NCBI GenBank assembly: GCA_024690695.1
Contig: JAILOS010000061.1
Location: 1 to 24,751, forward strand
Source: Oscillospiraceae bacterium
GTDB lineage: Bacteria > Bacillota_A > Clostridia > Oscillospirales > Oscillospiraceae
Direction of reading: 5' to 3'
Length of the DNA: 24,751 nucleotides
The translations under genes were made by a program, and so were the position numbers. The notes under the pieces were generated by a model. That model did no database searches, was not told the origin of the DNA, and was given only the letters and a program-made list of their open reading frames with translations. Below are positions 1 to 7,335 of the stretch, in pieces (positions within the stretch are counted from its first letter, which is position 1; the number at the start of each line of letters is the position of its first letter).

Positions 1-1
1 G

Positions 2-247
2 GATAGAAGAGTTGGGAAGCGGACTCTTATAAGAATAAAGGACGACGTAGAAAAACTCCCCGAATGGGTAAAGCAATTCTATCGACTTCGATGTGAAGCA
101 GAAAATATCAATTTCCAACAAAATCAAACAACTGATGAGACGGTAGTTTGCTTGAGCAGCAAAAAAGCGAAGTCGAAAGACTATGTCGAGATCGGCGCGG
201 ATGCTGACGATTCCTGCAGGATCAAGGATTCAGGGAAGCGTGAATAA
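2..247 (+). CDS. 3'-terminal fragment of an unidentified protein
   Basis: This reading frame is open from the left edge of the window to a TAA at 245-247, giving about 81 residues with no start inside the window. The composition is polar and charged. It begins with a basic run (RRVGKRTLIRIKDDVEKLPEW), continues through a Glu/Asn/Gln-rich middle and ends in a Lys/Asp/Ser-rich tail. The first part faintly recalls the wing of excisionase-type DNA-binding domains, but that is too weak to name a family. The stop lies two bases before the ATG of the acetyltransferase that follows, so the two may be translated from one message. The base composition is AT-rich, like the next two genes and unlike everything after about 2400. 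Confidence 0.4.
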   Translation, partial: DRRVGKRTLIRIKDDVEKLPEWVKQFYRLRCEAENINFQQNQTTDETVVCLSSKKAKSKDYVEIGADADDSCRIKDSGKRE

Positions 248-249
248 GT

Positions 250-888
250 ATGAAAGATGGAAAAAGGCCTGATCCGAATACGGTTCATCCGATTGCAGGA
301 TATGATCAGGAAATATATGTAAAGCCAACTGTCACGAATCCGAACATCATCGTCGGAGAGTTTACTTATATTGCTGATTCTGACTTTGAAAGCCATGTCA
401 CACATCTTTACGAGTGGAATGGCGACAAGCTGATCATCGGGAAGTTCTGCCAGGTAGCGGCAGGCGTTGAGTTTGTGATGAACGGAGCAAACCACCAGAT
501 GAATGCTGTTTCAACTTTTCCGTTCTACACTTTGGAAGGCTGGAACATGAACCCGCCTGTGCCTGATGATCTTCCTCTTAAAGGAGACACGATTATCGGC
601 AACGATGTCTGGATCGGTCAGAACGCTGTCATCCTTCCCGGTGTACAAATCGGTGACGGAGCCATCATCGGTGCAAACAGCGTTGTAGGCAGCGATGTTG
701 AGCCTTACAGCATCGTAATCGGTAATCCCGCAAAACTGTTGCGAAAGCGCTTTGATGAAGAACTGATTGATATATTGCTCAGATTCAGATGGTGGGATAA
801 GAGCATCGAGGAAATCGACAGCTTGATTCCGCTCCTCACCTGCAGCGATTTGGCGAAGGTCAGGAAAGAACTGAAGGCAAGGCTATGA
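250..888 (+). CDS. Vat/CatB-type xenobiotic O-acetyltransferase (left-handed beta-helix)
   Basis: The 212-residue product belongs to the hexapeptide-repeat xenobiotic acetyltransferases, the family of streptogramin A acetyltransferases (Vat) and CatB chloramphenicol acetyltransferases. These use acetyl-CoA to acetylate a hydroxyl of the drug in the cytoplasm. Seen directly: the segment LIIGKFCQVAAGVEFVMNGA leads into NH(82)QM, and His82 coincides with the catalytic histidine position of Vat(D). Hexapeptide rungs follow around residues 113-150 (IIGNDVWIGQNAVILPGVQI, then IGDGAIIGANSVV), with PYSIVIGNPAK at about 152-162 and a C-terminal helical WW(D/N) segment as in the family. The length is typical. 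The N-terminus (PDPN..HPI) matches Vat better than CatB. The ribosome site is weak (AGGGAAG about 13 bases upstream), so coupling to the preceding frame is plausible. Whether it confers resistance or acetylates another substrate cannot be read from sequence. Confidence 0.88.
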   Translation: MKDGKRPDPNTVHPIAGYDQEIYVKPTVTNPNIIVGEFTYIADSDFESHVTHLYEWNGDKLIIGKFCQVAAGVEFVMNGANHQMNAVSTFPFYTLEGWNMNPPVPDDLPLKGDTIIGNDVWIGQNAVILPGVQIGDGAIIGANSVVGSDVEPYSIVIGNPAKLLRKRFDEELIDILLRFRWWDKSIEEIDSLIPLLTCSDLAKVRKELKARL

Positions 889-1012
889 TTATACCGATTG
901 ATTCTGATTATGGGAAAGCAATTCAGGCGCTTCTGGACTGACAATCGGTATTTGTGAGGTTGTAATAATGAGTGATTTCGGGATCAAGGAAATATTGGAG
1001 ATGGTTGTATGA
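885..1012 (+). other. Two tiny overlapping ORFs between the acetyltransferase and the membrane protein
   Basis: An 18-codon frame (885-941, MIIPIDSDYGKAIQALLD) starts inside the acetyltransferase stop codon as ATGA. A 14-codon frame (968-1012, MSDFGIKEILEMVV) ends inside the start of the membrane protein, again as ATGA. Neither resembles a known protein. They could be remnants of genes deleted from the island, or a translational relay that keeps ribosomes on the message across a 120-base gap. They could also be chance. Only the second has a possible ribosome site nearby (GAGG at 954-957). Confidence 0.25.
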
Positions 1013-1881
1013 AAAAAGCATTCAAAAAAGTGTTCGGCGGAATCAATCTGACATGGCCGGAACTGATCCTGTCCGCCGTTGCCGCTGGCGTTTTCACTGC
1101 AATAATGGCACTCATCCCCGCGCTCCACTACACTTCTTTTCACGCAATCGCTGTGACGTTTGAAGTGTGGATATTCTTTGGGATCCTGATTATTATGAAC
1201 AGCAGGAGCAATCTGGATTCCGCGTTGAAATGTTTTGTATTTTTCTTAATAAGTCAGCCGCTGGTCTATTTGATTCAGGTCCCTTTCAGCTGGCTGGGAT
1301 GGGGCTTGTTCGGATACTATAAATACTGGTTTATTTGGACGCTTCTGTGCTTCCCGATGGGATATGTCGGGTATTACATGAAAAAGGGTAAATGGTGGGG
1401 CTATCTTATCCTCCTTCCGATGATCGTATTGACCGCATATTCCTTCGCGGGTTATTTTTCGGATTTCCTGTTCTATATGCCGAAGTACATTCTGATCTGC
1501 TTATTCTGTGCCTGCGCGATGATTCTTTATCCCGTGGTGATATTTGATGACAAGAAGATTCGTATCACCGGAGCGACGACAGGATTGCTTGCCGTAATCG
1601 TCCTGATTGTTGTCGGCATCCTCCACCCTCCTGTTTACAGCACAGATGTCCTGTCTGATGGTGAAGAAAACAAATTTGACAGCACCTATACGGCTTGCCT
1701 TGCTGATGAAAAATACGGCAGAGTTGAGATCATATTTATAGACAGCATAGACTCATATATGGTACATGGCGATTTCAGAAAAGCCGGCAGTACGGTGTTA
1801 ACGCTCGAATCGCCAAACGGAGATAAAACGGAATACAACATCACCATTGAACGCGATTCATATGAAATAACAAAGAAATAG
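1009..1881 (+). CDS. Polytopic membrane protein with C-terminal soluble domain, function unknown
   Basis: The 290-residue product has a short basic N-terminus (MKKAFKKVFGG). About seven hydrophobic segments follow at roughly residues 16-38, 45-62, 72-92, 103-122, 128-149, 155-177 and 187-206. A soluble domain of about 80 residues follows, ending in a Lys-rich tail. Aromatic-rich loops (GYYKYWFIW, WWGYL) sit between the segments. After the last hydrophobic segment the sequence is HPPVYSTDVLSDGEENKFDS, then alternating beta-like stretches (YGRVEIIFIDSIDSYMVHGD, STVLTLESPNGDKTEYNITI). This suggests a small beta domain outside the membrane. GGAG at 997-1000 is well placed for the ATG. I do not recognise the family. 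The codon use is AT-rich like the upstream acetyltransferase, and it probably shares its origin. A function in antibiotic export is possible from context only and has no motif support. Confidence 0.8.
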   Translation: MKKAFKKVFGGINLTWPELILSAVAAGVFTAIMALIPALHYTSFHAIAVTFEVWIFFGILIIMNSRSNLDSALKCFVFFLISQPLVYLIQVPFSWLGWGLFGYYKYWFIWTLLCFPMGYVGYYMKKGKWWGYLILLPMIVLTAYSFAGYFSDFLFYMPKYILICLFCACAMILYPVVIFDDKKIRITGATTGLLAVIVLIVVGILHPPVYSTDVLSDGEENKFDSTYTACLADEKYGRVEIIFIDSIDSYMVHGDFRKAGSTVLTLESPNGDKTEYNITIERDSYEITKK

Positions 1882-1893
1882 CTTCCGAAGAGA

Positions 1894-1914
1894 AGCGATC
1901 GTGACGCGATCGTT
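1894..1914 (+). terminator. Weak hairpin after the membrane-protein gene
   Basis: An 8-bp stem (AGCGATCG with CGATCGTT, one G-U pair) with a 5-base loop starts 12 bases after the stop codon at 1881. There is no T-run behind it, so it would be a poor intrinsic terminator. It may only be a message-end hairpin. Confidence 0.3.
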
Positions 1915-2061
1915 ATGAATGTTTAAAATGTTCAGTGATGATGACACTTTAAAGGCAGAAAGCTGCGGTTTTACATGAATCCTATGTCAGGCTGAGATAC
2001 CAAGTGTTATATTGGCCGGGCTGATAGCCCCTTTCGATTATCCCTTGCACTTTTCAATAAT

Positions 2062-2093
2062 CGCCCTCACATTTCTATTATTCCATGAGGGCG
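2062..2093. repeat. 8-bp inverted repeat (CGCCCTCA/TGAGGGCG) just before a strong ribosome site
   Basis: The arms are at 2062-2069 and 2086-2093 with a 16-base AT-rich loop. The right arm ends four bases before AAAGGAGGG (2097-2105). This placement fits an operator or an RNA hairpin in a leader. No T-run follows, so a simple terminator is less likely. Confidence 0.45.
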
Positions 2094-2113
2094 CAGAAAG
2101 GAGGGCTCGGTTT

Positions 2114-2308
2114 ATGACAGGCCCTTCTGCGGCAGTTCAGGCTACCTGCCGGAGATCAGCATACAGGCTGCGCAGAATAGCCGGACGAAAAGCAGAATAC
2201 GGTCGCTTTTCCGTTTTCCGCGTCCGGAGATCTACAGAAGCCTTCGTATCAAAGACAGCGTTAAGATTGGCCAGTCCTGGGGAATTGCCCATTCCTTCCT
2301 TGGGATGA
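2114..2308 (+). CDS. Possible small or truncated protein, 64 residues
   Basis: An ATG at 2114 lies eight bases behind an almost ideal ribosome site (AAAGGAGGG, 2097-2105). The frame runs to a TGA at 2306-2308. The predicted peptide is very rich in Arg, Ser and Ala (for example [15 protein letters not shown]) and looks like out-of-frame or non-coding sequence. The start signal may be real and inherited from a gene whose body has been lost or frame-shifted. I recognise no family. Confidence 0.22.
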   Translation: MTGPSAAVQATCRRSAYRLRRIAGRKAEYGRFSVFRVRRSTEAFVSKTALRLASPGELPIPSLG

Positions 2309-2409
2309 ACCAGCGGGTCAAATGCCAGTCTTTTTATTTGACCTGCTGCTCCGAGGTATGTCGGAACGGTCCTTATACTGACACATTCGTAAAGGGAAGC
2401 GACGGTACT

Positions 2410-2943
2410 ATGGTTTTGGAAACACAGCGGCTTATTCTCCGTCCGTGGGAGGAAGCGGACGCGGAGGAATGCTATCGATACGCGAAGGATCCCCGCGTGG
2501 GGCCCGCCGCCGGCTGGCCAGCCCATACCGGCGTGGAAAACAGCCGCCAGATCATCAGGGACGTTCTGTCGGCGCCGGAGACCTACGCCATCGTGCTGAA
2601 GGAAACAGGCCTTCCGATCGGAAGCATCGGCCTGCACCGTAACGATCTTGCCCAAAAGGACGACGAGGCGGAGCTGGGCTACTGGATCGGCGTGCCATAC
2701 TGGGGCCGCGGTCTCGTCCCGGAGGCGGCGCGGGAGCTGCTGCGCCGCGCCTTTGAGGATCTGAAGCTCGAGCGCGTGTGGTGCGCCTATTACGACGGCA
2801 ACGTAAAATCAAAGCGCGTCCAGGAAAAGCTCGGCTTCCGATATCAGTGGACGACCGAAAACGCCCCCGTTCCACAGCTGGACGAGACGAGAAAAGGCCA
2901 CGTCAATCTGCTGACGAAAGAGGAATGGGCGGCAAAACGATAG
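2410..2943 (+). CDS. RimJ/RimL-type GNAT N-acetyltransferase
   Basis: The 177-residue product starts [18 protein letters not shown], the standard opening of RimJ/RimL-like GNATs (Acetyltransf_3). These transfer acetyl from acetyl-CoA to an amine. The acetyl-CoA loop is WGRGLVPEA (residues 99-107) after [10 protein letters not shown]. The C-terminal part [14 protein letters not shown] (131-144) is the usual 'N..S..V..K.GF' motif. The frame is open further upstream, but homology begins at this ATG, and AAGGGAAG lies about ten bases before it. A more upstream ATG at 2305 would add 35 residues with no family likeness. It stands alone: 150 bases separate it from the next gene, which begins the tight operon. 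The substrate is unknown; such enzymes acetylate ribosomal protein N-termini, antibiotics or small amines. Confidence 0.88.
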   Translation: MVLETQRLILRPWEEADAEECYRYAKDPRVGPAAGWPAHTGVENSRQIIRDVLSAPETYAIVLKETGLPIGSIGLHRNDLAQKDDEAELGYWIGVPYWGRGLVPEAARELLRRAFEDLKLERVWCAYYDGNVKSKRVQEKLGFRYQWTTENAPVPQLDETRKGHVNLLTKEEWAAKR

Positions 2944-3093
2944 GGCTCCGTCTGCCGTACGGTTCCGCTTAAACAGGCGCGGAGGATCTGCCGGCGCGTT
3001 TCATTTCCGCCGGATACACGGTCTGAAAGCGCCTGCGCGGTTTTCGCGCGCCCGCCGTGCGCGGCTGAACGTCCCGTAAAAGGAGAACTGCTT

Positions 3094-4290
3094 ATGAAAA
3101 GGCAGAAGATCAAGGCTTTCTTCCTGTACTGCACCCTGTCCGGGGACGAGTACGACTCTATACGACCGCTCATCTGGAGCAGAAATCTGCGCATCCTGCG
3201 GATCACTTCCCTGCTGGCCGCAGTCATGGGCGGGCTGTTTCTGCTGGTCAATCTGCTGACGCGCAGCGGCGTCTGGCAGCCCTACCTGCTGCTGATGCTC
3301 GGCAGCGCGATCCTCTGTCTGCTGGCCGGGATCCTGCGCAGAAAAGGCGCCGGCGAGGCCTTCACCATCTGGCTGTGCTATCTGGAGATGCTGTTCGTCT
3401 GCCTGTACGCCGGCTTTCTCAGCACCCAGCAGAGCAACTACTCGATCCCGGCGACCAGCATCGTCGTCTTCATCGCGCTGCTGCCCCTGACGATCGACGA
3501 CAGGCCGATCCGGATGTATCTGGTCATGATCTGCGAATCCGCCCTGTACCTGTTCACCTCCCGCTTTCTCAAATCCGGGAGCGCCTTCTCGCTGGATCTG
3601 ATCAACGTTGCGACCTTCTGCGCCGTCGGCATCACGCTCTACTCGGTCATCTGCACGCGCAACGTCCGCGAGATCTATCAGAGCCAGCGTCTGGAACGGA
3701 TCCAGAAAACCGTGATCTCCTCGATGGCCACCGTCGTGGAGGAACGGGACGAGCAGACCGGCGGACATATCCGCCGCACGGAGCAGTACGTCAAGTCGCT
3801 GATCGAGCGTATGAAGCAGCAGGAGAAATACGCCGGCCTGACCGACGAATACTACAACAACGTGATCCTCGCGGCGCCGATGCACGACGTCGGCAAGATC
3901 CGCATCCCCGATACCATTCTGAACAAGCCCGGCCGGCTTACCGACGAGGAGTTCGAGATCATGAAAAAGCACGCCGTCTACGGCGCGGAGATCATTCAGA
4001 AAACCATGCGGGACGTGGAAAACGAGGATTATTACGCCATCGCCGGCAAGATCGCGAAGTACCACCACGAGCGCTACGACGGCAAGGGCTATCCCGAGGG
4101 CCTGAAGGGCGAGGAGATCCCGCTCGAGGCCCGGATGATGACGCTGGCCGACGTGTACGACGCGCTGATCTCCGAGCGCGTCTACAAAAAAGCCCTCTCG
4201 CGGGAAAAGGCCCGCGCGATCATCGAGGAGGGGCGCGGCACGCAGTTCGACCCCGATCTCGCGGCGCTGTTCCTGCAGTGCATCGAATGA
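3094..4290 (+). CDS. Membrane-anchored HD-GYP phosphodiesterase (probable cyclic di-GMP hydrolase)
   Basis: This 398-residue protein has an N-terminal membrane region of about six segments (roughly 35-55, 64-81, 90-109, 118-133, 140-157, 167-186). A short linker helix is followed by an HD-GYP domain from about residue 205. Seen motifs: H225 in GGHIRR, the HD pair at 264-265 in MHDVGKI with K268, HH at 324-325, the GYP signature at 332-334 in YDGKGYPEGLKG and D353 in LADVYDAL. These are the metal-binding and GYP-loop residues of enzymes that hydrolyse cyclic di-GMP at the inner face of the membrane. The N-terminus has no recognisable sensor fold, so the signal is unknown. AAAAGGAGA precedes the ATG. 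It is the first gene of the tight operon running to 8166. Confidence 0.9.
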   Translation: MKRQKIKAFFLYCTLSGDEYDSIRPLIWSRNLRILRITSLLAAVMGGLFLLVNLLTRSGVWQPYLLLMLGSAILCLLAGILRRKGAGEAFTIWLCYLEMLFVCLYAGFLSTQQSNYSIPATSIVVFIALLPLTIDDRPIRMYLVMICESALYLFTSRFLKSGSAFSLDLINVATFCAVGITLYSVICTRNVREIYQSQRLERIQKTVISSMATVVEERDEQTGGHIRRTEQYVKSLIERMKQQEKYAGLTDEYYNNVILAAPMHDVGKIRIPDTILNKPGRLTDEEFEIMKKHAVYGAEIIQKTMRDVENEDYYAIAGKIAKYHHERYDGKGYPEGLKGEEIPLEARMMTLADVYDALISERVYKKALSREKARAIIEEGRGTQFDPDLAALFLQCIE

Positions 4291-4301
4291 GGAGGCATGT
4301 C

Positions 4302-4784
4302 ATGAAAACGATTTTTGAGTCGGAGCGGCTGCGCTATGTCGAGCCCTCGGAGCTGCTGGTGAAGGATTACCTCGCCATGGTCAACGATATCGAGGGCGTG
4401 GCGAGATGGATCGGCCGCCGGACCGAGCCGGTTTCCGAAGAAAAGGAGCTCTCCTGGGTACGGAAAAAGCTGGCGGAAAAGGCACCGCTCTTCTCGATGC
4501 TGGAAAAGGACGGCGGCGCGTTTGTCGGAAACATCGAGCTGATGGACGCGACGGAGTCCGAAGCCGAGCTCGGGATCGCAATCACGGCGGACAAACAGAA
4601 TCTGGGCTACGGCACCGAAGCCGTCGCGGCCGTGACGCGCTACACGCTGGAAACGCTCGGCCTGCGCCGGATCTTTCTGAAGGCCTACCCGGACAACCTG
4701 CGGGCAATCCGCGTGTATGAAAAGTGCGGCTATCGCGAAACCGGGCGTACGGAGGAAGACGTCTTCATGGAGAGGACCCGATAG
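4302..4784 (+). CDS. GNAT N-acetyltransferase (Acetyltransf_3 type)
   Basis: The 160-residue product begins MKTIFESERLRYVEPSE, a RimJ/RimL-like opening. The core strand AELGIAITADKQNLGYGTEA carries the acetyl-CoA loop QNLGYGTEA at residues 99-107. NLRAIRVYEKCGYRETGR (132-149) is the C-terminal motif. The start at 4302 was chosen because GGAGG at 4291-4295 is ideally spaced. An in-frame ATG at 4287 overlaps the upstream stop as ATGA but lies in front of that ribosome site. It is 11 bases behind the HD-GYP gene and 11 before the next GNAT, so one transcript is almost certain. Substrate unknown. Confidence 0.88.
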   Translation: MKTIFESERLRYVEPSELLVKDYLAMVNDIEGVARWIGRRTEPVSEEKELSWVRKKLAEKAPLFSMLEKDGGAFVGNIELMDATESEAELGIAITADKQNLGYGTEAVAAVTRYTLETLGLRRIFLKAYPDNLRAIRVYEKCGYRETGRTEEDVFMERTR

Positions 4785-4795
4785 AAAGGAATCCT

Positions 4796-5386
4796 ATGGA
4801 ACAGTTTTTTCTGGAACAGCCCTCCCTGCGGCGGCGGGAGGCGATCGTCGACTATCTGCATGAATTTGTCGCCTGCGGTTCGGAGATCAACGGCTCGGGC
4901 TCGCTGGACAAGATCTTCTCGGGCTTCAGCTTCGAGCAGGCGCTCGAGCGCTGTCTGCGTATGGAGGACCCGGCCTACGCCGCGAGCATCGATCACTGCC
5001 CGGGCAGGACCTTCCTGCTGATCAGGGCCGGCGACGACAGGCTGATCGGCACGATCAACGTCCGCTGGAATCTGAGCGAGACGATGCTGCGCTGGGCCGG
5101 TCACATCGGCTACGGGATCCGGCCCTCGGAGCGGCGAAAGGGCTATGCCAAGCTCCAGCTCTACGCCGGGCTGAAGGAGGCGCAAAAGCTCGGCCTCGAG
5201 CGCGTGATGCTCGGCTGCTCGACGGACAATCCGGCCTCGGAAAAGACGATCCGGGCGCTGGGCGGGGTCTTCGAACGGATGGGCGTCGATCCGCAGGACG
5301 GCGAGGAATCCCTGGTCTTCTGGATCGACGTGGAGCGCTCGCTGGAAACCTGCCGGGCGCTTTACGAGCCCTTCCTCGGCGGATGA
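4796..5386 (+). CDS. GNAT N-acetyltransferase
   Basis: This 196-residue GNAT differs from its neighbours. It has a long N-terminal helical part (residues 1-65, with INGSGSLDKI and FEQALERCLRMEDPAYA) and then LLIRAGDDRLIGTINVRWNL. The acetyl-CoA loop is SERRKGYAKLQL (111-122) and the C-terminal core is GLERVMLGCSTDNPASEKTI (133-152). The pattern suits the Firmicutes YoaP/'predicted acetyltransferase' type (COG3981). That assignment is from memory of the motif layout. AGAAAGGA precedes the ATG. It is 15 bases before the TfoX-like gene, inside the same operon. Confidence 0.85.
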   Translation: MEQFFLEQPSLRRREAIVDYLHEFVACGSEINGSGSLDKIFSGFSFEQALERCLRMEDPAYAASIDHCPGRTFLLIRAGDDRLIGTINVRWNLSETMLRWAGHIGYGIRPSERRKGYAKLQLYAGLKEAQKLGLERVMLGCSTDNPASEKTIRALGGVFERMGVDPQDGEESLVFWIDVERSLETCRALYEPFLGG

Positions 5387-5401
5387 AAGGAGAAGTAACC
5401 C

Positions 5402-5698
5402 ATGGCTTCAAGCAAAGAATATCTGCACTTTATTCTGGATCAGCTCTCCGAAGCGGAGGGGATCCGGACCCGCGCGATGATGGGCGAATTCCTTCTGTAT
5501 ACCCGCGAGGTGCTGATCGGCGGGATCTACGACGACCGTTTTCTCGTCAAGCCAAGCCCCCGGGCGCTGGCGCTGATGCCGGACGCGCCGCGGGAGCGGC
5601 CCTACGAGGGCGCGAAGGAGATGCTGCTGGTCGGGCGCGTGGACGACCGGGCTTTTCTGGCCGAGCTGCTGGAGGCCCTGTATCTGGATCTGAGGTGA
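5402..5698 (+). CDS. TfoX N-terminal-domain protein
   Basis: The 98-residue protein matches the TfoX N-terminal domain family (PF04993). It opens with MASSKEYLHFILDQLS, then RAMMGEFLLY, IGGIYDDRFLVKPSPRA, MPDAPRERPYEGAKEMLLV and DDRAFLAELLEALY. It covers the whole domain and nothing else. In gamma-proteobacteria TfoX/Sxy controls competence, but stand-alone copies in Firmicutes have no established role, so no competence function should be inferred. AAAGGAGA lies nine bases before the ATG. It sits between GNAT genes, four bases before the next one. Confidence 0.88.
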   Translation: MASSKEYLHFILDQLSEAEGIRTRAMMGEFLLYTREVLIGGIYDDRFLVKPSPRALALMPDAPRERPYEGAKEMLLVGRVDDRAFLAELLEALYLDLR

Positions 5699-5702
5699 AG
5701 AC

Positions 5703-6236
5703 ATGATCGAAAGACTGGAGACTCCCCGGCTGATCCTGAGGAAAGCCGGAGACGGGGACCTGGAGCCGATCTGGAAGAACGTCTGGAGCGACGCGGCGCT
5801 CGCCGAAAGGATGCTCTGGACGCCGACGCCGACCCTCGAGGAGGCGCGCGCCCGTCTGGAGCGGACGAAGGCCTATCAGGCGCAGTTCAACGCCTTTTTC
5901 GTCTGTCTGAAGGAGACGGACGAGCCGATCGGCTTCGCGGGCTTTCGGGAGCTCGGGCCGGGCGAATACGAGGAGAGCGGCGTGTGCATCGCGCGCGCCT
6001 GGCAGAACCGGGGCTTCGGAAAAGAAACGCTGCGCGCGCTCGTGTCGCTGGCCTTCGACGAGCTGGGCGGCACGCGCTTCGTCTGCGGGTGCTTCCGCGA
6101 GAACGCCCCCTCCGCCGCCGTGATCAAAAGCTGCGGCTTTGTTTACACGCACAGCGAAAAGCTCCTGCGCGAGTGGGACGGCTATGCCTATCTGTGCGAC
6201 TTCTACGAGCTGAAAAAAGCGGAGGGCCGGGCATGA
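5703..6236 (+). CDS. GNAT N-acetyltransferase (Acetyltransf_3 type)
   Basis: The 177-residue product opens MIERLETPRLILRKAGDGDL, a textbook RimJ/RimL-type start. The acetyl-CoA loop is QNRGFGKETL (residues 101-110). The C-terminal NAPSAAVIKSCGFVYTHS (134-151) is the family motif. The GAGGTG ribosome site overlaps the end of the TfoX-like gene. The stop overlaps the start of the next GNAT by four bases (ATGA), so the two are translationally coupled. Substrate unknown. Confidence 0.88.
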   Translation: MIERLETPRLILRKAGDGDLEPIWKNVWSDAALAERMLWTPTPTLEEARARLERTKAYQAQFNAFFVCLKETDEPIGFAGFRELGPGEYEESGVCIARAWQNRGFGKETLRALVSLAFDELGGTRFVCGCFRENAPSAAVIKSCGFVYTHSEKLLREWDGYAYLCDFYELKKAEGRA

Positions 6237-6748
6237 ACCGGGAGCTGATGCGCGGTGCAATCGACACCGAGCGGCTGGTGCTCTTTCCCTACACGACTGA
6301 AAGCCTTTCCCTGTTCAACCGCGATCTGCCCCGCTTTGAGGAGACCTACGGCGTGACGTATCAGGGCGAGGAGCTCGACGAGCTGTTGAAGGGCTTTCTG
6401 CTGCAGCTGGAGCGGGAGATCGCGGAGGACCCGGAAAACTTTCTGTTTTTTACCGAGTTTCTGCTCGTCCGCCGCGAGGACGGCGTCATCCTCGGCTCGA
6501 TCGACTATAAATACGTCCCGCGCGAGGGCGTGACCGAGCTGGGCTACGGGCTCAATCCCCGCCACGAGGGACGGGGCTATATGACCGAGGCGCTACGCGC
6601 TTTCCTGGATTTCGGCCGCTCGCTCGGGATCAAAACCGTGCTCGCCGACACGCTGCCGGACAATCTCAAATCGCAGCGGGTGCTGAAAAAATGCGGCTTC
6701 CGCTTCCTGCGCGAGGACGGAAACCTGTGGTGGGAAAAGGATCTGTGA
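6233..6748 (+). CDS. GNAT N-acetyltransferase
   Basis: The 171-residue product has the opening IDTERLVLFPYTTESLSLFN. A helical insert rich in Glu and Leu follows (residues 46-70). Next come ILGSIDYKYV and TELGYGLNPR, with the acetyl-CoA loop HEGRGYMTEA at 111-120. The C-terminal motif is DNLKSQRVLKKCGFRF (143-158). The start is fixed by the ATGA overlap with the upstream GNAT. Together with the genes at 4302, 4796 and 5703 it makes four GNATs in one operon, each clearly different in sequence. They are therefore not recent duplicates. Confidence 0.87.
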   Translation: MNRELMRGAIDTERLVLFPYTTESLSLFNRDLPRFEETYGVTYQGEELDELLKGFLLQLEREIAEDPENFLFFTEFLLVRREDGVILGSIDYKYVPREGVTELGYGLNPRHEGRGYMTEALRAFLDFGRSLGIKTVLADTLPDNLKSQRVLKKCGFRFLREDGNLWWEKDL

Positions 6749-6770
6749 GGAGGAGGAGACGAGCGCCTTG
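6748..6770 (+). promoter_or_regulatory. Long ribosome site deciding a TTG start
   Basis: AGGAGGAGGAG (6748-6758) overlaps the upstream stop codon and is nine bases from TTG at 6768-6770. No ATG gives an equally good arrangement. The protein family also begins at this residue, so TTG is taken as the start codon of the HD hydrolase. Confidence 0.7.
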
Positions 6771-7334
6771 AACGCAAGAGAGTTTCTGGATATCCTGCAC
6801 GTCGCGGAGCGGCTGAAGGACACGACGCGGCACTGTACGAGCTCGCAGGGCCGGCCGGAGAGCGTCGCCGAGCACAGCTGGCGCGTTTCGCTGATGGCGC
6901 TGCTGCTGCGGCGCGAATTTCCGGAGCTGGATATAGACAAGGTCGTGGACATGTGTCTGATCCACGACCTGGGCGAATGCTTCACCGGGGACGTCCCCGC
7001 TTTTCTCAAAACCGAGGCGGACCGGGAGACCGAGGACGCGCTGCTTCGGCGCTGGGTCGCTTCGATGCCGGCCGAGCTGCGCGCGGAGCTTGCGGCGCTG
7101 TACGAGGAGATGGACGCGCAGCGGACGCCGGAGGCGAAGCTCTACAAGGCGCTCGACAAGCTCGAGGCCGTGATCCAGCACAACGAGGCGCCGCTCTCGA
7201 CCTGGGCGGACAACGAATACGAACTGAACAGGCGCTACGGCTTCGACGCGGCGGCCTTCTCCCCCTGGCTCACGGAGCTGCGGAAGGAGATCCTGGCCGA
7301 CACGCTGCGGAAGATTGAGCGCGGGGAGAGCTGA
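6768..7334 (+). CDS. HD-domain 5'-deoxynucleotidase-like hydrolase (YfbR/HDDC2 type)
   Basis: This 188-residue HD protein resembles the YfbR/HDDC2 family, whose studied members remove phosphate from 2'-deoxynucleoside 5'-monophosphates with a divalent metal. Visible residues: the opening FLDILHVAERLKDTTR, H36 in ESVAEHSWRV, the HD pair at 66-67 in LIHDLGE with E70, D75 in GDVP and D130 in KALDKLEAVIQH. These fit the family's metal and substrate sites. The length is typical. It begins with TTG, supported by AGGAGGAGGAG nine bases upstream. It follows the last GNAT by 19 bases, and its stop is one base before the next ATG. It is probably a nucleotide-pool enzyme; the substrate is inferred from family only. 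Confidence 0.85.
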   Translation: MNAREFLDILHVAERLKDTTRHCTSSQGRPESVAEHSWRVSLMALLLRREFPELDIDKVVDMCLIHDLGECFTGDVPAFLKTEADRETEDALLRRWVASMPAELRAELAALYEEMDAQRTPEAKLYKALDKLEAVIQHNEAPLSTWADNEYELNRRYGFDAAAFSPWLTELRKEILADTLRKIERGES

Positions 7335-7335
7335 C

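Larger units (their letters stand above)
1882..2409. other. 528-base stretch without a convincing gene, at the composition boundary
   Basis: The left half (to about 2090) is AT-rich and the right half blends into the GC-rich chromosome. It contains the hairpin at 1894-1914, a GGGCT/AGCCC mini-hairpin near 2019-2031, a larger dyad at 2062-2093 and a strong ribosome-site-plus-ATG at 2097-2116 that opens only a 64-codon frame. The frame of the downstream GNAT is open back to 2089, but that stretch has no GNAT resemblance and no start signal better than the ATG at 2410. No complete -35/-10 pair stood out. It reads as a junction where sequence was joined or deleted. Confidence 0.6.

Noticed and set aside
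2017..2035. GGGCT-GAT-AGCCC mini-hairpin as a terminator
   Set aside because: The stem is only five pairs, no T-run follows and no gene ends nearby.
2137..2655. A 172-codon - strand frame over the 1882-2409 gap and the first GNAT
   Set aside because: More than 40% of it is antisense to a clear GNAT. It has no recognisable motif and no ribosome site.
3375..4301. Long N-terminal extension in frame with the GNAT at 4302
   Set aside because: It overlaps the HD-GYP gene in another frame and is Arg/Asp-rich. GNAT homology and an ideal ribosome site begin at 4291-4302.
5383..5706. Alternative frame over the TfoX-like gene starting at 5383
   Set aside because: The 5402 frame matches the TfoX-N family throughout. 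The other is Arg/Gly-rich.
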